From assembly GCF_014649715.1 (NCBI RefSeq), contig NZ_BMTO01000014.1, forward strand, positions 122,140 to 186,139: 64,000 nucleotides of DNA. The letters run 5' to 3'. Shown here piece after piece: positions 26,107 to 35,071 of the stretch (positions are counted from its first letter, which is position 1; every line of letters starts with the position of its first letter). The notes beneath the pieces are model-generated. The model had not been told where the DNA came from. It saw nothing but the letters and a program-made list of their open reading frames with translations, and did no database searches. The position numbers and the translations under genes were made by a program. This DNA comes from Streptomyces lateritius. GTDB lineage: Bacteria > Actinomycetota > Actinomycetes > Streptomycetales > Streptomycetaceae.

Positions 26107-26847
26107 GTGACGAGCAGTGAACTGTGGACCCGTGCGACCGCCGACCGCTACGACGCCGAGGAGGCCGAAGCGTCCTCGGCTGCCGTTCTCGGACCGGCCC
26201 TCGCCTTCCTCGCCGAGCTCGCCGGAGACGGCCGGGCACTGGAGTTCGCCATCGGAACCGGACGCGTGGGCGTCCCGCTCCGGGAACGCGGTGTGCCGGT
26301 CGTGGGCATCGAACTGTCCGAGCACATGGCGGCGGTGCTGCGGCGCAAGGTTGACGAGGACACCCTCCCGGTGGTCATCGGGGACATGGCCACCACTGTC
26401 GTTCCGGGCGGGTTCACCCTTGTCTATCTCGTCTACAACACCATTACGAACCTGCTTACGCAGGACGAGCAGGTCGAGTGCTTCCGCAACGCCGCACGGC
26501 ATCTGGAGCCCGGCGGCCGATTCGTCATCGAGCTGGGTGTGCCGCCGCTGCGGCTCCTGCCGCCCGGCCAGGTCGCGGTGCCGTTCGACGTCTCCCAGCA
26601 GCATCTCGGCTTCGACACCTTCGACCTGGTCGAGCAGATCCTCGTCTCGCACCACTTCACCCGCGACGGCGACGACGGCCACTACCGCCGCGATAACTCC
26701 CGGCACCGGTACGCCTGGCCGGCGGAGCTCGACCTGATGGCACGGATCGCCGGGCTCGAGCTGGAACGTCGCGTTGCGGACTGGGACGGGTCTCCGTTCA
26801 CCCAGGACTCCGCGAAGCACGTCTCCGTGTGGCGCAAGCCCGCCTGA
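26107..26847 (+). CDS. Class I SAM-dependent methyltransferase
   Basis: The 246-residue protein has a Rossmann-fold methyltransferase core: motif I ALEFAIGTGRVGVPL (about residues 45-60), an acidic residue at the end of strand 2 (VVGIELSEHM), a GDMATT motif and the post-core LVYLVYNTITNLLTQ. Length and motifs fit small-molecule methyltransferases of the methyltransferase 25 type. The GTG at 26107 was taken because the family N terminus begins near ELWTRATADRYDAEE. The gene sits between two inverted IS5-related ends, so it may be cargo moved with them. The substrate is unknown. Confidence 0.88.
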   Translation: MTSSELWTRATADRYDAEEAEASSAAVLGPALAFLAELAGDGRALEFAIGTGRVGVPLRERGVPVVGIELSEHMAAVLRRKVDEDTLPVVIGDMATTVVPGGFTLVYLVYNTITNLLTQDEQVECFRNAARHLEPGGRFVIELGVPPLRLLPPGQVAVPFDVSQQHLGFDTFDLVEQILVSHHFTRDGDDGHYRRDNSRHRYAWPAELDLMARIAGLELERRVADWDGSPFTQDSAKHVSVWRKPA

Positions 26848-26887
26848 GGTCGGCCACCGGGCCATCAACGTTGGTCGTGCCTGTCCT

Positions 26888-27769
26888 GAACTTCTATCGG
26901 GAGTTCAGGCGTCGCCAGCGGATCAGTGCACATCCGACGAGGAAGGTTTCGTGGATGTCGTCGCGGATCTCCCAGCGGATCCGCAGGCGGCGGAACCAGT
27001 GCAGGTGGGCGAATGCTCGCTCCACGACCCGGCGTTGCGTGCCCAGGCCCGAGCCGTGCTCGGTGCCCCGGCGGGTGATCAGCGGCTTCACGCCGAGATC
27101 CCGGACGAGGCGGCGGTAGTTGTCGTGGTCGTAGCCGCAGTCGCCCAGCACCACGTCCGGGCGGCGCCGGGGCCGGCCTCGCTTGCCCCTCACCGGCGGC
27201 ACCGCCTGAAGCAGCGGGATCAGCTGGGTGACGTCGTTGCGGTTGCCGCCGGTCAAGGTGGCGGTCAGCGGGATACCGATGGTGTCCGTGATCAGGTGAT
27301 GCTTGCTGCCCGTCCTGCCCTGGTCAACAGGGCTTCGTCCCGTCTTGGATCCCCCTTTCAATGCCCGTATGTGGGAGCCGTCGACGGCCGCCCGGGAGAA
27401 GTCCAGGGCGTTCACGCTGCGGAGCTTGGCCAGAAGGACCTGGTGCAGCCGGGGCCAGACTCCAGCCTCGGTCCACTCGGCCGGACGGCGCCAGCAGGTC
27501 ATGCCCGAACCGAAGCCGAGTTCCTGCGGCAGATGTTCCCAGGCGACCCCGGTGTGCAGGACGAACAGGATGCCCTGGAACACCAGCCGGTCCGGATGCC
27601 GCCTTCGCACGGGGTGCCGGGCCGACGCTCCACCTTCGGTAGCAGCCCCTCGATCACCGCCCACAGCTCGTGGTCGGCTTCCCACGGCTTCGGCCGAGCC
27701 ACTCCAACCCCCGGATCGTCAGTCCCGGAGTGATCCAACCACCTTGAGCATCATTTCGTTAGGAGTTCT
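26888..27769 (-). mobile_element. Nearly complete IS5-family insertion sequence (about 0.9 kb)
   Basis: The right end begins at 27769 with AGAACTCCTAACGAAATGAT on the minus strand, and the transposase is read inward from it. A candidate left end at 26888 (GAACTTCTATCG) matches the first 12 bases of the right end at 10 positions and overlaps the transposase stop. The size fits IS5-group elements. No clear target-site duplication was seen. Confidence 0.65.
26894..27738 (-). pseudogene. IS5-family transposase with a single-base frameshift
   Basis: The N-terminal part (from TTG 27738: MDHSGTDDPGVG, KPWEADHELWAVIEGLLP) and the main part (RHPDRLVFQGILFVLHTGVA onward) lie in different frames that meet near 27600-27625. 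Restoring one G in the GGCCC run would rejoin them as the usual ERRARHP-type sequence. The DDE residues are present in the main part: Asp in AAVDGSHIRA, Asp in LGDCGYDHDN and Glu in RRVVERAFAH. Some IS5 groups use programmed frameshifting, but the slippery site there is different and later, so inactivation is likelier. Confidence 0.75.
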
Positions 27770-27906
27770 CAGCGTGAACCAGGCCGTATGGCTGCGCGCC
27801 CCCCGGCCCTGAGCCGTGGGCATTCGCCTGGGCGCGGAGCCATCCACACCCGTGTCGGCGGTCGCGACTGGATGAACCAACTGGCGTCAGCACCGAGGAC
27901 GGTGAC

Positions 27907-30138
27907 TCACGACTCCCACCGTGGCCCCGCCACGTCGAGCGCGTAGAGATTCCGATCCTGCGCCACATACGCGCTCTCACCGTGCAGGACCGGGCCGTGG
28001 AGTGTGCCCTGGGCGGCGGTGTGTTTCCAGATCACCTCGCCCGAGCGGCTGTTCAGGGCGTAGACCGTGGCCTTGTCCGTACCGAAGAAGAGCAGGCTGT
28101 CTTCCTCCCCTTCCCTCGTGAGCAGGGAGAGCCTTCCGGTGACCTGCCCGTCCGCGACGAACTTCCAGTCGGCTTCGCCCACCCCCGTCGCCGCGTACAC
28201 CGCTTCCCCGTACCGGAAGATCGCTGTCCCGCCCTGGACGACCGGCGGGTCCTGGTCGACGACGACGCTGTCGTCGTCGGCGGTGAATGTCCACCCGCTG
28301 CCGTCCGACGGATCGACCGATACGCATGCGACGCCACGCCGCGTGTGGAAGTAGAGATACTGGTCCGCCTCGATGGCTGCGGAGGCGAAGTCGTCCGGCA
28401 GTTCGCGACCGGGGGAGACCTTGCCCTTCGGTATGGATACGGTCCAGCGCCGTGCCCCGTACCATCCGTCCTGGGCCAGGCTGTACAGGGCGACGGCGTC
28501 GCCCTCGTCCCATGCCAGTGAGACACCGTTCATGTCGTTCGTGTCGTCCTCCATGAGCGTCAAGCCGGCGGCGTTCATGACCGTGACCTTGCTGACCCCC
28601 TGCCCGTAACGCGTGACGACCACGAACTGATCGGCACCGATCTGGGGGAGCAGTCTGTTCGAGTCGCCGGAGAACGACCGTGTCCACAGCCGCTCGCCCG
28701 TGTCCTCATTCAAGCCATGGAGGGTGTGGTCCTTGGTCAGCGTCAGAATGACGTCCTTCCCGTCCCGCCGGATACGGTCGACGGCGACGGGCATCACGGC
28801 CGGTCCCTCGCCCGATGCCGTGTAGACGCGCAGGTCGACGGCCCACTGCAGTTCGTGGGAGTTCTGGCTCACCGAAGCGATCCTTCCCTGTTCGTCCCCG
28901 AAGACCACGCTGCCCCGGCCGGGTGCGGGAGACGTGACGATCGCGGCGTCATGCGTGTACGACCAGGAGGGGTCCCGCAGCGCCTTCTCGCCGTTGCCTC
29001 CGCCCCCGGCGCGGTCCCGATTCCGCACCACGGCCCAGGTGCCGCCGAGGAGCAGGGTGGAGAACCCGGCGACGCCGGTGCCGAACAGAGCGCGCCTGCT
29101 GATCCGCCGTACCTGCGGGGCGGTGTGGAGCGGTGGGGCGGCGGAGACAGGCGGCGCAGCGTCGATGCGTGTCTTGGCCGGTCCGAAAGCCGGTCCCTGG
29201 GCCGGTCCAGAGGCTGGCGGCGCCAAGGGCGCGGGCTTCACCACCTGGGTCGGCGCCGCCGCCTGAAGCGCCCGCAACCGCCCCCACTGGCGCGTGATGT
29301 CGGCCGACACCGCGTCCGGGAGCCAGCTCCCTCCCGCGCCCCCGGCCGTGTCCAGGGCGGCCAGTTCCTCCGCGGAGGGCCGGTGCCGGGAGTCCTTCGC
29401 CAGCATCCGGCCCACGGTCTCCACCAGCCCCGGCGGCAGGCCCGCCAGGTCGGGCTCCTGATGGACCACGCGGTACAGAAGCTCATGGACGGCTCCAGTG
29501 CCGAACGGTCCGCGTCCCGTCGCCGCGTACGTGACCACCGCGCCCAGCGAGAAGACATCGCCCGCCGCCTCGACGCTCTGCCCCACGGCCTGTTCGGGCG
29601 GCATGTAACCCGGCGAGCCGATCACCACCCCTGTACCGGTGAGCGCCGTCTCATCGGCGGCGCGAGCGATGCCGAAGTCGATCAGCAAGGGCCCTTCGGG
29701 AGCGAGCAGCACATTTGTCGGCTTGACGTCCCGATGGACCAGCCCAGCCGCGTGCACCGTGATCAGGGCTCGCGCCAGGCCGCTCAGCAGGCGCCGTACG
29801 GTGTCCTCGGGCAGCGGCCCGTGGACGCCCACTGCGGCGCCCAGGGAGGGCCCGGCGACGTATTCGGTGGCCAGCCACGGTACGGCCCCGGCGATGTCGA
29901 AGTCGATCACCGTCGCCATGCCGGGACCGCTCACCGCGCGGCAGGCCCGCACCTCCCTCGCGAACCTCTGGCGAAACCCCGGGGCGTTCGCCATGTCCGA
30001 CCGTACCGTCTTGAGCGCGACGGCCCGCCCCTCGACCGTGCGGGCGAGATACACCACCCCCATGCCCCCCTCGCCCAGACGAGCGAGCAGCGGGAACGGA
30101 CCGATCTCCGCGGGGTCCCCGGCGCGCAACGCTTCCAC
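27907..30138 (-). CDS. Membrane Ser/Thr protein kinase with extracellular PQQ-like beta-propeller
   Basis: The 743-residue protein has a Hanks-type kinase domain (about 12-265): glycine loop LGEGGMGVVY, Lys43 in ALKTV, catalytic HRDVKPTN and DFGIARA, with GSPGYMPPEQ in the activation segment. A Pro/Ala linker leads to one membrane helix (about 355-380, FGTGVAGFSTLLLGGTWAVV). The rest folds as a PQQ-like WD-type propeller (for example VVFGDEQGRIASVS, LHGLNEDTGERLWTRSF, VYALNSRSGEVIWKHTA). Such kinases are thought to sense a wall or envelope ligand. GTG 30138 has a G-rich site 4 bases upstream. It is divergent from the macrodomain-UDG-ART gene across 381 bases. Confidence 0.93.
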   Translation of the reverse strand: MEALRAGDPAEIGPFPLLARLGEGGMGVVYLARTVEGRAVALKTVRSDMANAPGFRQRFAREVRACRAVSGPGMATVIDFDIAGAVPWLATEYVAGPSLGAAVGVHGPLPEDTVRRLLSGLARALITVHAAGLVHRDVKPTNVLLAPEGPLLIDFGIARAADETALTGTGVVIGSPGYMPPEQAVGQSVEAAGDVFSLGAVVTYAATGRGPFGTGAVHELLYRVVHQEPDLAGLPPGLVETVGRMLAKDSRHRPSAEELAALDTAGGAGGSWLPDAVSADITRQWGRLRALQAAAPTQVVKPAPLAPPASGPAQGPAFGPAKTRIDAAPPVSAAPPLHTAPQVRRISRRALFGTGVAGFSTLLLGGTWAVVRNRDRAGGGGNGEKALRDPSWSYTHDAAIVTSPAPGRGSVVFGDEQGRIASVSQNSHELQWAVDLRVYTASGEGPAVMPVAVDRIRRDGKDVILTLTKDHTLHGLNEDTGERLWTRSFSGDSNRLLPQIGADQFVVVTRYGQGVSKVTVMNAAGLTLMEDDTNDMNGVSLAWDEGDAVALYSLAQDGWYGARRWTVSIPKGKVSPGRELPDDFASAAIEADQYLYFHTRRGVACVSVDPSDGSGWTFTADDDSVVVDQDPPVVQGGTAIFRYGEAVYAATGVGEADWKFVADGQVTGRLSLLTREGEEDSLLFFGTDKATVYALNSRSGEVIWKHTAAQGTLHGPVLHGESAYVAQDRNLYALDVAGPRWES

Positions 30139-30519
30139 AACGCCCCCCTGACGCCTGCCTCTTGTGCATGCCGGACCGACCCGGCCGCACGACTACGTGC
30201 ATCCTGCCAGCTGTTCACCGTGCAGGGCAGCGGACGAGTTACGGCCGTTGCCGTCACCGATCCCGATCACGTCCTTGTACGTGTTCCAGCCGCCCCGATC
30301 CTCGCGCGGGACGCGAACGTGTGCGGCGCGCGTCACCGCTCCCGGGGGCCGGTTCTTCCCGGCCTGGCGCAGCCGGCCCTCGCCGGCTTCGGGGCACGTG
30401 GCGGCCGGCGTGTCCACGGCGGCCCCCCGTGGGTGGTCGTCGGGTCGGGGCGTGGGTGTTGTCAGTGGGGGGTTGTAGCTTCGGGCGTGTTCGAGAGGTT
30501 GTGCGGGAGGGGTGGATTC
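30139..30519. other. Divergent control region between the kinase and the macro-UDG-ART gene
   Basis: No gene is supported here. The region must hold the promoters of both divergent genes. GGGAGGGG at 30505-30512 is the ribosome site that sets GTG 30520 as the start of the fusion gene. G-rich runs on the plus strand (30420-30480) are notable but not diagnostic of a factor. Confidence 0.5.
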
Positions 30520-32805
30520 GTGGGTGCCGAGGGTGTGTTGAGGGTTGTTCTGGTCGACGTGAACGACGAGGTGGTGGCGGCGTGGCGGTCCTCGTTCGCG
30601 GACACGCCCGGGGTCGAGATCCGGCGGGGCTCCATTCTTGATGTGGATGTCGACGCGTGGGTGTCACCCACCAATGCGCGGGGCCGGATGGACGGCGGGG
30701 TCGACGCCGTCGTGAAGCGGTATCTCGGTGCCGGTATCCAGGTGCGGGTGCAGCGGGCGATACGGGATCGGTTCGGCGGGAGTCTGCCGGTGGGCAGCGC
30801 GGTGTGTGTCCCGTCCGGGGCGGCTGTGCCGCGGTTTGTGATTTCGACGCCGACGATGCGGCAGTCTTCGCAGAACGTCAGCGAGACGATGAACGTGGCG
30901 CTGGCGTGCGCGGCCGCGTTCCAGGCGGTGCACCTGCAGAACCGCACCAAGCCGGGCAGCATCCGGTCGGTGGCGCTCGTGGGGATGGGCGCACGGACCG
31001 GACAAGTGCCCGCGCAGGTGTGCGCCAATCTGATGTGGACGGGTTACACCCTCTTTCACGACCACGGGTTCGCGGACTACGACGAGTTGCGGGCCGCTGT
31101 GTTGGGGCAACTCGACGACATCGAGGGCGCGGGGCCCGCGCGGCGGGTGCGGATCAACGTGCCGGGTGCCGTCCCCTTCGCCGATGGGGCGGCTGCTCCG
31201 GCCGGGGACCCGTTGGGGCTGGCCGAGCTGTTCACCGGTGGGGGCGAGCCGTGGTTGCCGTTGTTGGGTCCGGTGATCCAGGCGCAGCCGGGGGCCGCCG
31301 ATTTCATCGGTCCGAAGCGCAGTGCGGAGGTGGTTCCGGTGCGTGAGCTGACGTTCCAGGCGTTGAAGCCGCACCCGCCGCAGAAGTGGAAGGTGGTTGT
31401 CTTCGGACAGAACCCGTATCCGCGGGCGGAGAGCGCGACCGGCATCGCGATGTTCGACAACACTTTCAGCGACTGGAAGGACAGCCAGTTCGGCCGGGTC
31501 GTCAGCATTCGCTGCATCATCAAGGCGGCCGCGATGTGGAAGTACGGCATCGCCAAGAAGACGCCGATCGCCGACATTCGCTCCTTGTTGAAGAAGGAGG
31601 ACACGGTTCAGCCGCCGGAGTGGTTCCAGGCGATGCTCACCCAGGGCGTGCTGCTGCTGAACGCCTCCCTCACGGCCAGTGCGGACGGGGCGGTGCCGAC
31701 CGATCAGCACACGTCGTTCTGGCGGCCCGTTGCCGAACAGATCGTCGAGGAGATCCTTCGCGCGAAGCAGGATGCCGAGGAGGAGGATCGGGGCGTCGTG
31801 TTCGCATGGTGGGGCGCGCACGCCCGGAGCCTGAAGAGGGTCGTCCAGCGGCTGGAGAAGAAGTACCCGGGCGTCGAGGTCCGGCACTTGGACCACCCGA
31901 ATCCGGCGGCGCAGGGGGACATCTTCTGCGAGGGGGACCACTTCGCCCGGGTGAACGACGCCCTTGCGGCGGTCGGGGCGGAGCCGGTCGACTGGCTGCC
32001 GCGCAAGGGCTGGGACCGGGACACGACAGGGGCCGGCAGTTCGCAGGGTGGCGTCGCGGAGCGGATGGGGGCGTTCATCGCGTCGACGATGGAGCTGCAC
32101 CAGCTGTATCTGGAGCGGCTCACGAGCGTCAAGGACGAGGGACTCGTCCTGCCGCCGGTCACCGGCGTGTTCGACACGCCTTTGATGGATTTCCGCAAGG
32201 CGGTCGAGCCGGTGTCCGGGGTGCTCGCGAATCTGGACCGGCACATCGAGCGGTCGAGTCTGTTCGGGGAAGCCAAGGTCGCGGAGGCGGGGACCGTGGG
32301 CGGGTTCTCCGGCGAGGGTTTGTCCGCCGACGCGATCTCGGCGCTCTATCTGTACACGTGTGAGTCGGCGTTCTACCGCGAGATCAACGCTGTGCTGCGT
32401 TCTCCGGACCGTGAGCGGGTGGTGCCGTACCTGCCGTACTTGCGGCTCCTGTTCTCGGCGGTGGCGGCGTTGCCGGTGCAGACGCGGCCGTTGTGGCGGG
32501 GGGTGGCGTTGGACCTGCGGTCCCAGTATCCGCTGGGGCGGACGGTGACGTGGTGGGGTGTGTCATCGTGCACGTCCGAGTTGAGCGTGGCCCGGGCGTT
32601 CCTCGGGAGCCGTGGCAGGCGGACCTTGTTCGAGGTGACGCCCGCGCGGGCGGTGGGGATCCGGCGGTTCTCCGCTTTCACGGGCGAGGAGGAGTACATC
32701 CTCGCGCCGGGCACGCAGCTGGAGGTGACGGAGGTGAAGTCCGAGCGTGGAGGACTGTGCACCGTGCGGCTGACCGAATTGGAGGGGCAGGGGTTGGTGT
32801 CCTAG
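30520..32805 (+). CDS. Macrodomain - uracil-DNA-glycosylase-like - ADP-ribosyltransferase fusion protein
   Basis: The 761-residue protein joins three recognisable modules. Residues 1-200 form a macrodomain (DVDAWVSPTN with Asn52, GRMDGGVDAVVKRYLGAG, PRFVISTPTM), a fold that binds or removes ADP-ribose. Residues about 240-492 match family-1 uracil-DNA glycosylase: FGQNPYP (296-301), LLLNASLT with Asn381 (equal to UNG Asn123), WWGAHA (430-435), DHPNPAAQ with His459 (equal to UNG His187) and a closing VDWLP. The UNG catalytic Asp64 is Asn298 and the intercalating Leu191 is replaced by Ala. Residues about 600-755 are an R-S-E ADP-ribosyltransferase: Arg660 in LWRGV, SSCTSE (682-687) and E723-E-E725 in GEEEYILAPG. 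The GTG start has GGGAGGGG 7 bases upstream. There is no signal peptide or membrane helix, so it acts in the cytoplasm. Function is unproven. Confidence 0.88.
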   Translation: MGAEGVLRVVLVDVNDEVVAAWRSSFADTPGVEIRRGSILDVDVDAWVSPTNARGRMDGGVDAVVKRYLGAGIQVRVQRAIRDRFGGSLPVGSAVCVPSGAAVPRFVISTPTMRQSSQNVSETMNVALACAAAFQAVHLQNRTKPGSIRSVALVGMGARTGQVPAQVCANLMWTGYTLFHDHGFADYDELRAAVLGQLDDIEGAGPARRVRINVPGAVPFADGAAAPAGDPLGLAELFTGGGEPWLPLLGPVIQAQPGAADFIGPKRSAEVVPVRELTFQALKPHPPQKWKVVVFGQNPYPRAESATGIAMFDNTFSDWKDSQFGRVVSIRCIIKAAAMWKYGIAKKTPIADIRSLLKKEDTVQPPEWFQAMLTQGVLLLNASLTASADGAVPTDQHTSFWRPVAEQIVEEILRAKQDAEEEDRGVVFAWWGAHARSLKRVVQRLEKKYPGVEVRHLDHPNPAAQGDIFCEGDHFARVNDALAAVGAEPVDWLPRKGWDRDTTGAGSSQGGVAERMGAFIASTMELHQLYLERLTSVKDEGLVLPPVTGVFDTPLMDFRKAVEPVSGVLANLDRHIERSSLFGEAKVAEAGTVGGFSGEGLSADAISALYLYTCESAFYREINAVLRSPDRERVVPYLPYLRLLFSAVAALPVQTRPLWRGVALDLRSQYPLGRTVTWWGVSSCTSELSVARAFLGSRGRRTLFEVTPARAVGIRRFSAFTGEEEYILAPGTQLEVTEVKSERGGLCTVRLTELEGQGLVS

Positions 32806-33160
32806 GAAGCCGACCGACGATGCCCTGGGAGGAGGAGGAAGCAGTGGCGGGCGACATTCTGACGGGGCCGGGCCGAGTTGCCCCGGGGCGCCCCAGGGGG
32901 GGGCGGTCGAGTGCGCGGCGGTGTTCCTTCTTCACTTCGTCATACCGGCAGAAGGCCGGGGCGCTTGGGCCCGAGGCCGTCTCCGGCTGACTGGCCTCGC
33001 AGGTGTCGGCCCAGCCAGGGCAGGAAGTACTCCTCGGCCCGTTGGAGGTCGTGCAGTGGCTCGGCCTGTCCCGTCGCGAGGTCATGAGAGGCGGACGCGA
33101 CCGCGGCTGGTAGGGGAAAAGCCCGAGCGGCTCGGCGGCCGGTAGGGGAGTGACGCCGCG
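32806..33160. other. Intergenic stretch, no gene seen
   Basis: This G+C-rich gap after the fusion gene has no recognisable frame. A minus-strand stretch around 32990-33080 (LHDLQRAEEYFLPWLGRHLR) looks protein-like but is short and without ends. Confidence 0.4.
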
Positions 33161-33360
33161 CAGACCCTCTCCGCCGGACCGCGTCAACGGCTCTGCTGGG
33201 CCCGCGCACTCGCTCTGGAGCCAGCGGCTCTCCTGCTGGACGAACCCACCAGCACCCCGGACGAGCAGAGCTGGGACAGGTCGAGGAGTCGGTCGCCTCC
33301 CTTCGCGGCAACCGCACGGTCCTCCTCGTCTCTCACGTACTTCTCGATCTCGGACAGTGA
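33161..33360 (+). pseudogene. Remnant of an ABC transporter ATPase
   Basis: Two frames carry the C-terminal half of a nucleotide-binding domain: QTLSAGPRQRLCWARALALE (signature), PAALLLDEPTSTPDEQ (Walker B), then after a one-base shift VEESVASLRGNRTVLLVSH with the switch histidine and a stop at 33360. The sequence resembles PstB-type or related importers. The Walker A half is missing. Confidence 0.65.
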
Positions 33361-33399
33361 GGGCGAGTTCAAGGCGGGAAGGATTCGTACGATCCACGG

Positions 33400-33572
33400 T
33401 CAGTTCCTGTCCTGGTTGCTGGTCGACATCGCGGTGTAGACGGCGGCCGCCGTCCCCAGGGCGCTGGCCCAGCCTCACTCTGCGCCGCGACCACGCCGGC
33501 GGCTGCCACCGAAAGAAGAACGATCAGGTGAGGACGGTCGCCTCCCCCAGGCAGGAGCGGAGTGATGTTCAC
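33400..33572 (-). pseudogene. Short hydrophobic protein frame, probably frameshifted
   Basis: A GTG at 33572 preceded by GGAGGA opens VNITPLLPGGGDRPHLIVLL then SVAAAGVVAAQSEAG, one likely membrane helix. A one-base shift near 33460 then gives ALGTAAAVYTAMSTSNQDRN and a stop at 33400, whereas the open frame continues into Arg/Pro-rich sequence. The shifted product (about 57 residues) looks more natural. Family unknown. Confidence 0.35.
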
Positions 33573-34000
33573 GAGCAGGGTCCTTTCCTCCAAGTTGATC
33601 TGTATGTCCTCTGGCTCCTGTCGCACGCCATTGCGTGACGTAGGCAGGGCAGCTGCGTCGTCCGGGGACCGGCGCGGCTGCACGCCTGTCTCCCGACGGC
33701 GCCCGCAGGGAAAGGGGGAATCTTCGCGGGGTACGCAGCGCCCTTGCTGCTGCGCCCCGCTGACAGGGCGTCGCCCACCCTGTCGACCGGAATTTGTCTG
33801 GTGCCGTGTCAGGTGCACGTAATGCAAAGGTGGTTGGCCCGCTCGAGGCAAGCCTCAGCCCATGGCGGAGATGGTGGTCATCGTCGCCCGGTCGAAGTCG
33901 GCGACCGGCCGGATGCGTCCGGAGATGGCGAAGACCCATGGAGTTGCCCTACGGCAGCACGGCGTGAGGTGTCCCGGAAACGCAGCCGCCCCGTTCCGAG

Positions 34001-34392
34001 CTATCCGGCAGTTGAGGGCCCGGGCACACTGACGCGCGCGTTCTCGCCTCGCATCGCCTGCGGCCGGCGACCGTCGATGACACTCGCTGCGGATCGGCAG
34101 TCGCCGCAGGCGTTCTCCCGCTCTGGCAGCCACCAGTAGTCGGCGGGTGTCATGCCGGCATTCTGGATCCCACACAGCGTCGAGTCGTAGGCCCCGAAGG
34201 CATGGGAGACATCGGAGGAAAGGCCGTCAGCGACAGCTTCCTCCCAGCGCATGACACGGGTTGGTACGGCGGCCGCGAGATCTCGAACCACTCGCCGCTC
34301 ACATGGTCGAGGCGTAGCACCAGGAGCAGGACCAGATCTGATGCTCCCAAGGAGTCGGCGGCACAGGCCACGGCCACATCGCTCGTCCGCAC
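34001..34392 (-). pseudogene. Frame-disrupted remnant of an unidentified protein
   Basis: Two overlapping minus-strand frames each look partly coding. One reads DVAVACAADSLGASDLVLLL then RLDHVSGEWFEISRPPYQP; the other reads MRWEEAVADGLSSDVSHAFG then TLCGIQNAGMTPADYWWLPE with a CGDC pair. They may be halves of one gene split by a frameshift near 34250, or two adjacent small gene pieces. No family was recognised. Confidence 0.4.
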
Positions 34393-35071
34393 ACGTCACA
34401 CTCCACGGGCGGATCCTCACACACCCACGCACCTGACTCCCACCTGCCGGGCGAAGAGCGCGCTCTCAGGGCGGTGAGGCGCCTTCTCGTTCGCTCCCCG
34501 GCGGGCCTTCAGTGTCAAGAGCGCGACCATGACGCCCAAGGGTGAGTCCTGGAGGTCCAGCAGTCAGGGCGCAGCCGGCTCGCGTCAGCAGGCGTAGGTC
34601 GTGCCTTCGGCGGTGTTCCAGGAACGCGAACGGGCGACTGAGCTGTCACGCTCCGTGTACCTCGTTTTTGAGGTTCTGCGTCGTCCAGGCCGTCTTTCCA
34701 GCCATCCTCTTTGAAACGTTCGTAAACCGGTCGAGCAGCTCGCCTGGCTCATGCCGGCCCGCTGGACGGTTGGCATGGAGGCCCACCGGTCTGTCTCGTC
34801 TGATGGCGTCTTTGAACCGCGAAGGGCCGACAAGCTGGACCCTCTGTGGCAGCAGATGGCCGCTCAGTGGTGGACCAACTCCGCGAAGCTGACCGTGACT
34901 GCTTGTGCAGTCGCCGTACTCCGGCTGCTGAGGCAGCACGAACCTGCGGTCATGCGCCGTCGCTGATCACCGCGTCGGCCCGCCTTGACCCTGGTCGCAT
35001 CCGGGTCCAGCGTGGATATGTAGACCTCAACGGCATGACCGAGCGAGGGAAGCGCACGAGCGGAGTCCGCA
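34393..35071. other. Intergenic stretch, no supported gene
   Basis: A 71-codon frame at 34751-34966 ends cleanly (LRLLRQHEPAVMRRR) but has no family match or ribosome site. The right end holds CGGAG 6 bases before ATG 35072. Otherwise nothing is recognised. Confidence 0.4.

Noticed and set aside
25926-27774. Simple target-site duplication flanking the IS-bracketed unit
   Set aside because: Bases just outside the two ends (CTCTA and CAGCG) do not match, so no duplication can be claimed.
28717-30519. 600-codon N-terminal extension of the macro-UDG-ART frame
   Set aside because: The extension is antisense to the kinase gene, has no domain character, and the true start at 30520 has a strong ribosome site.
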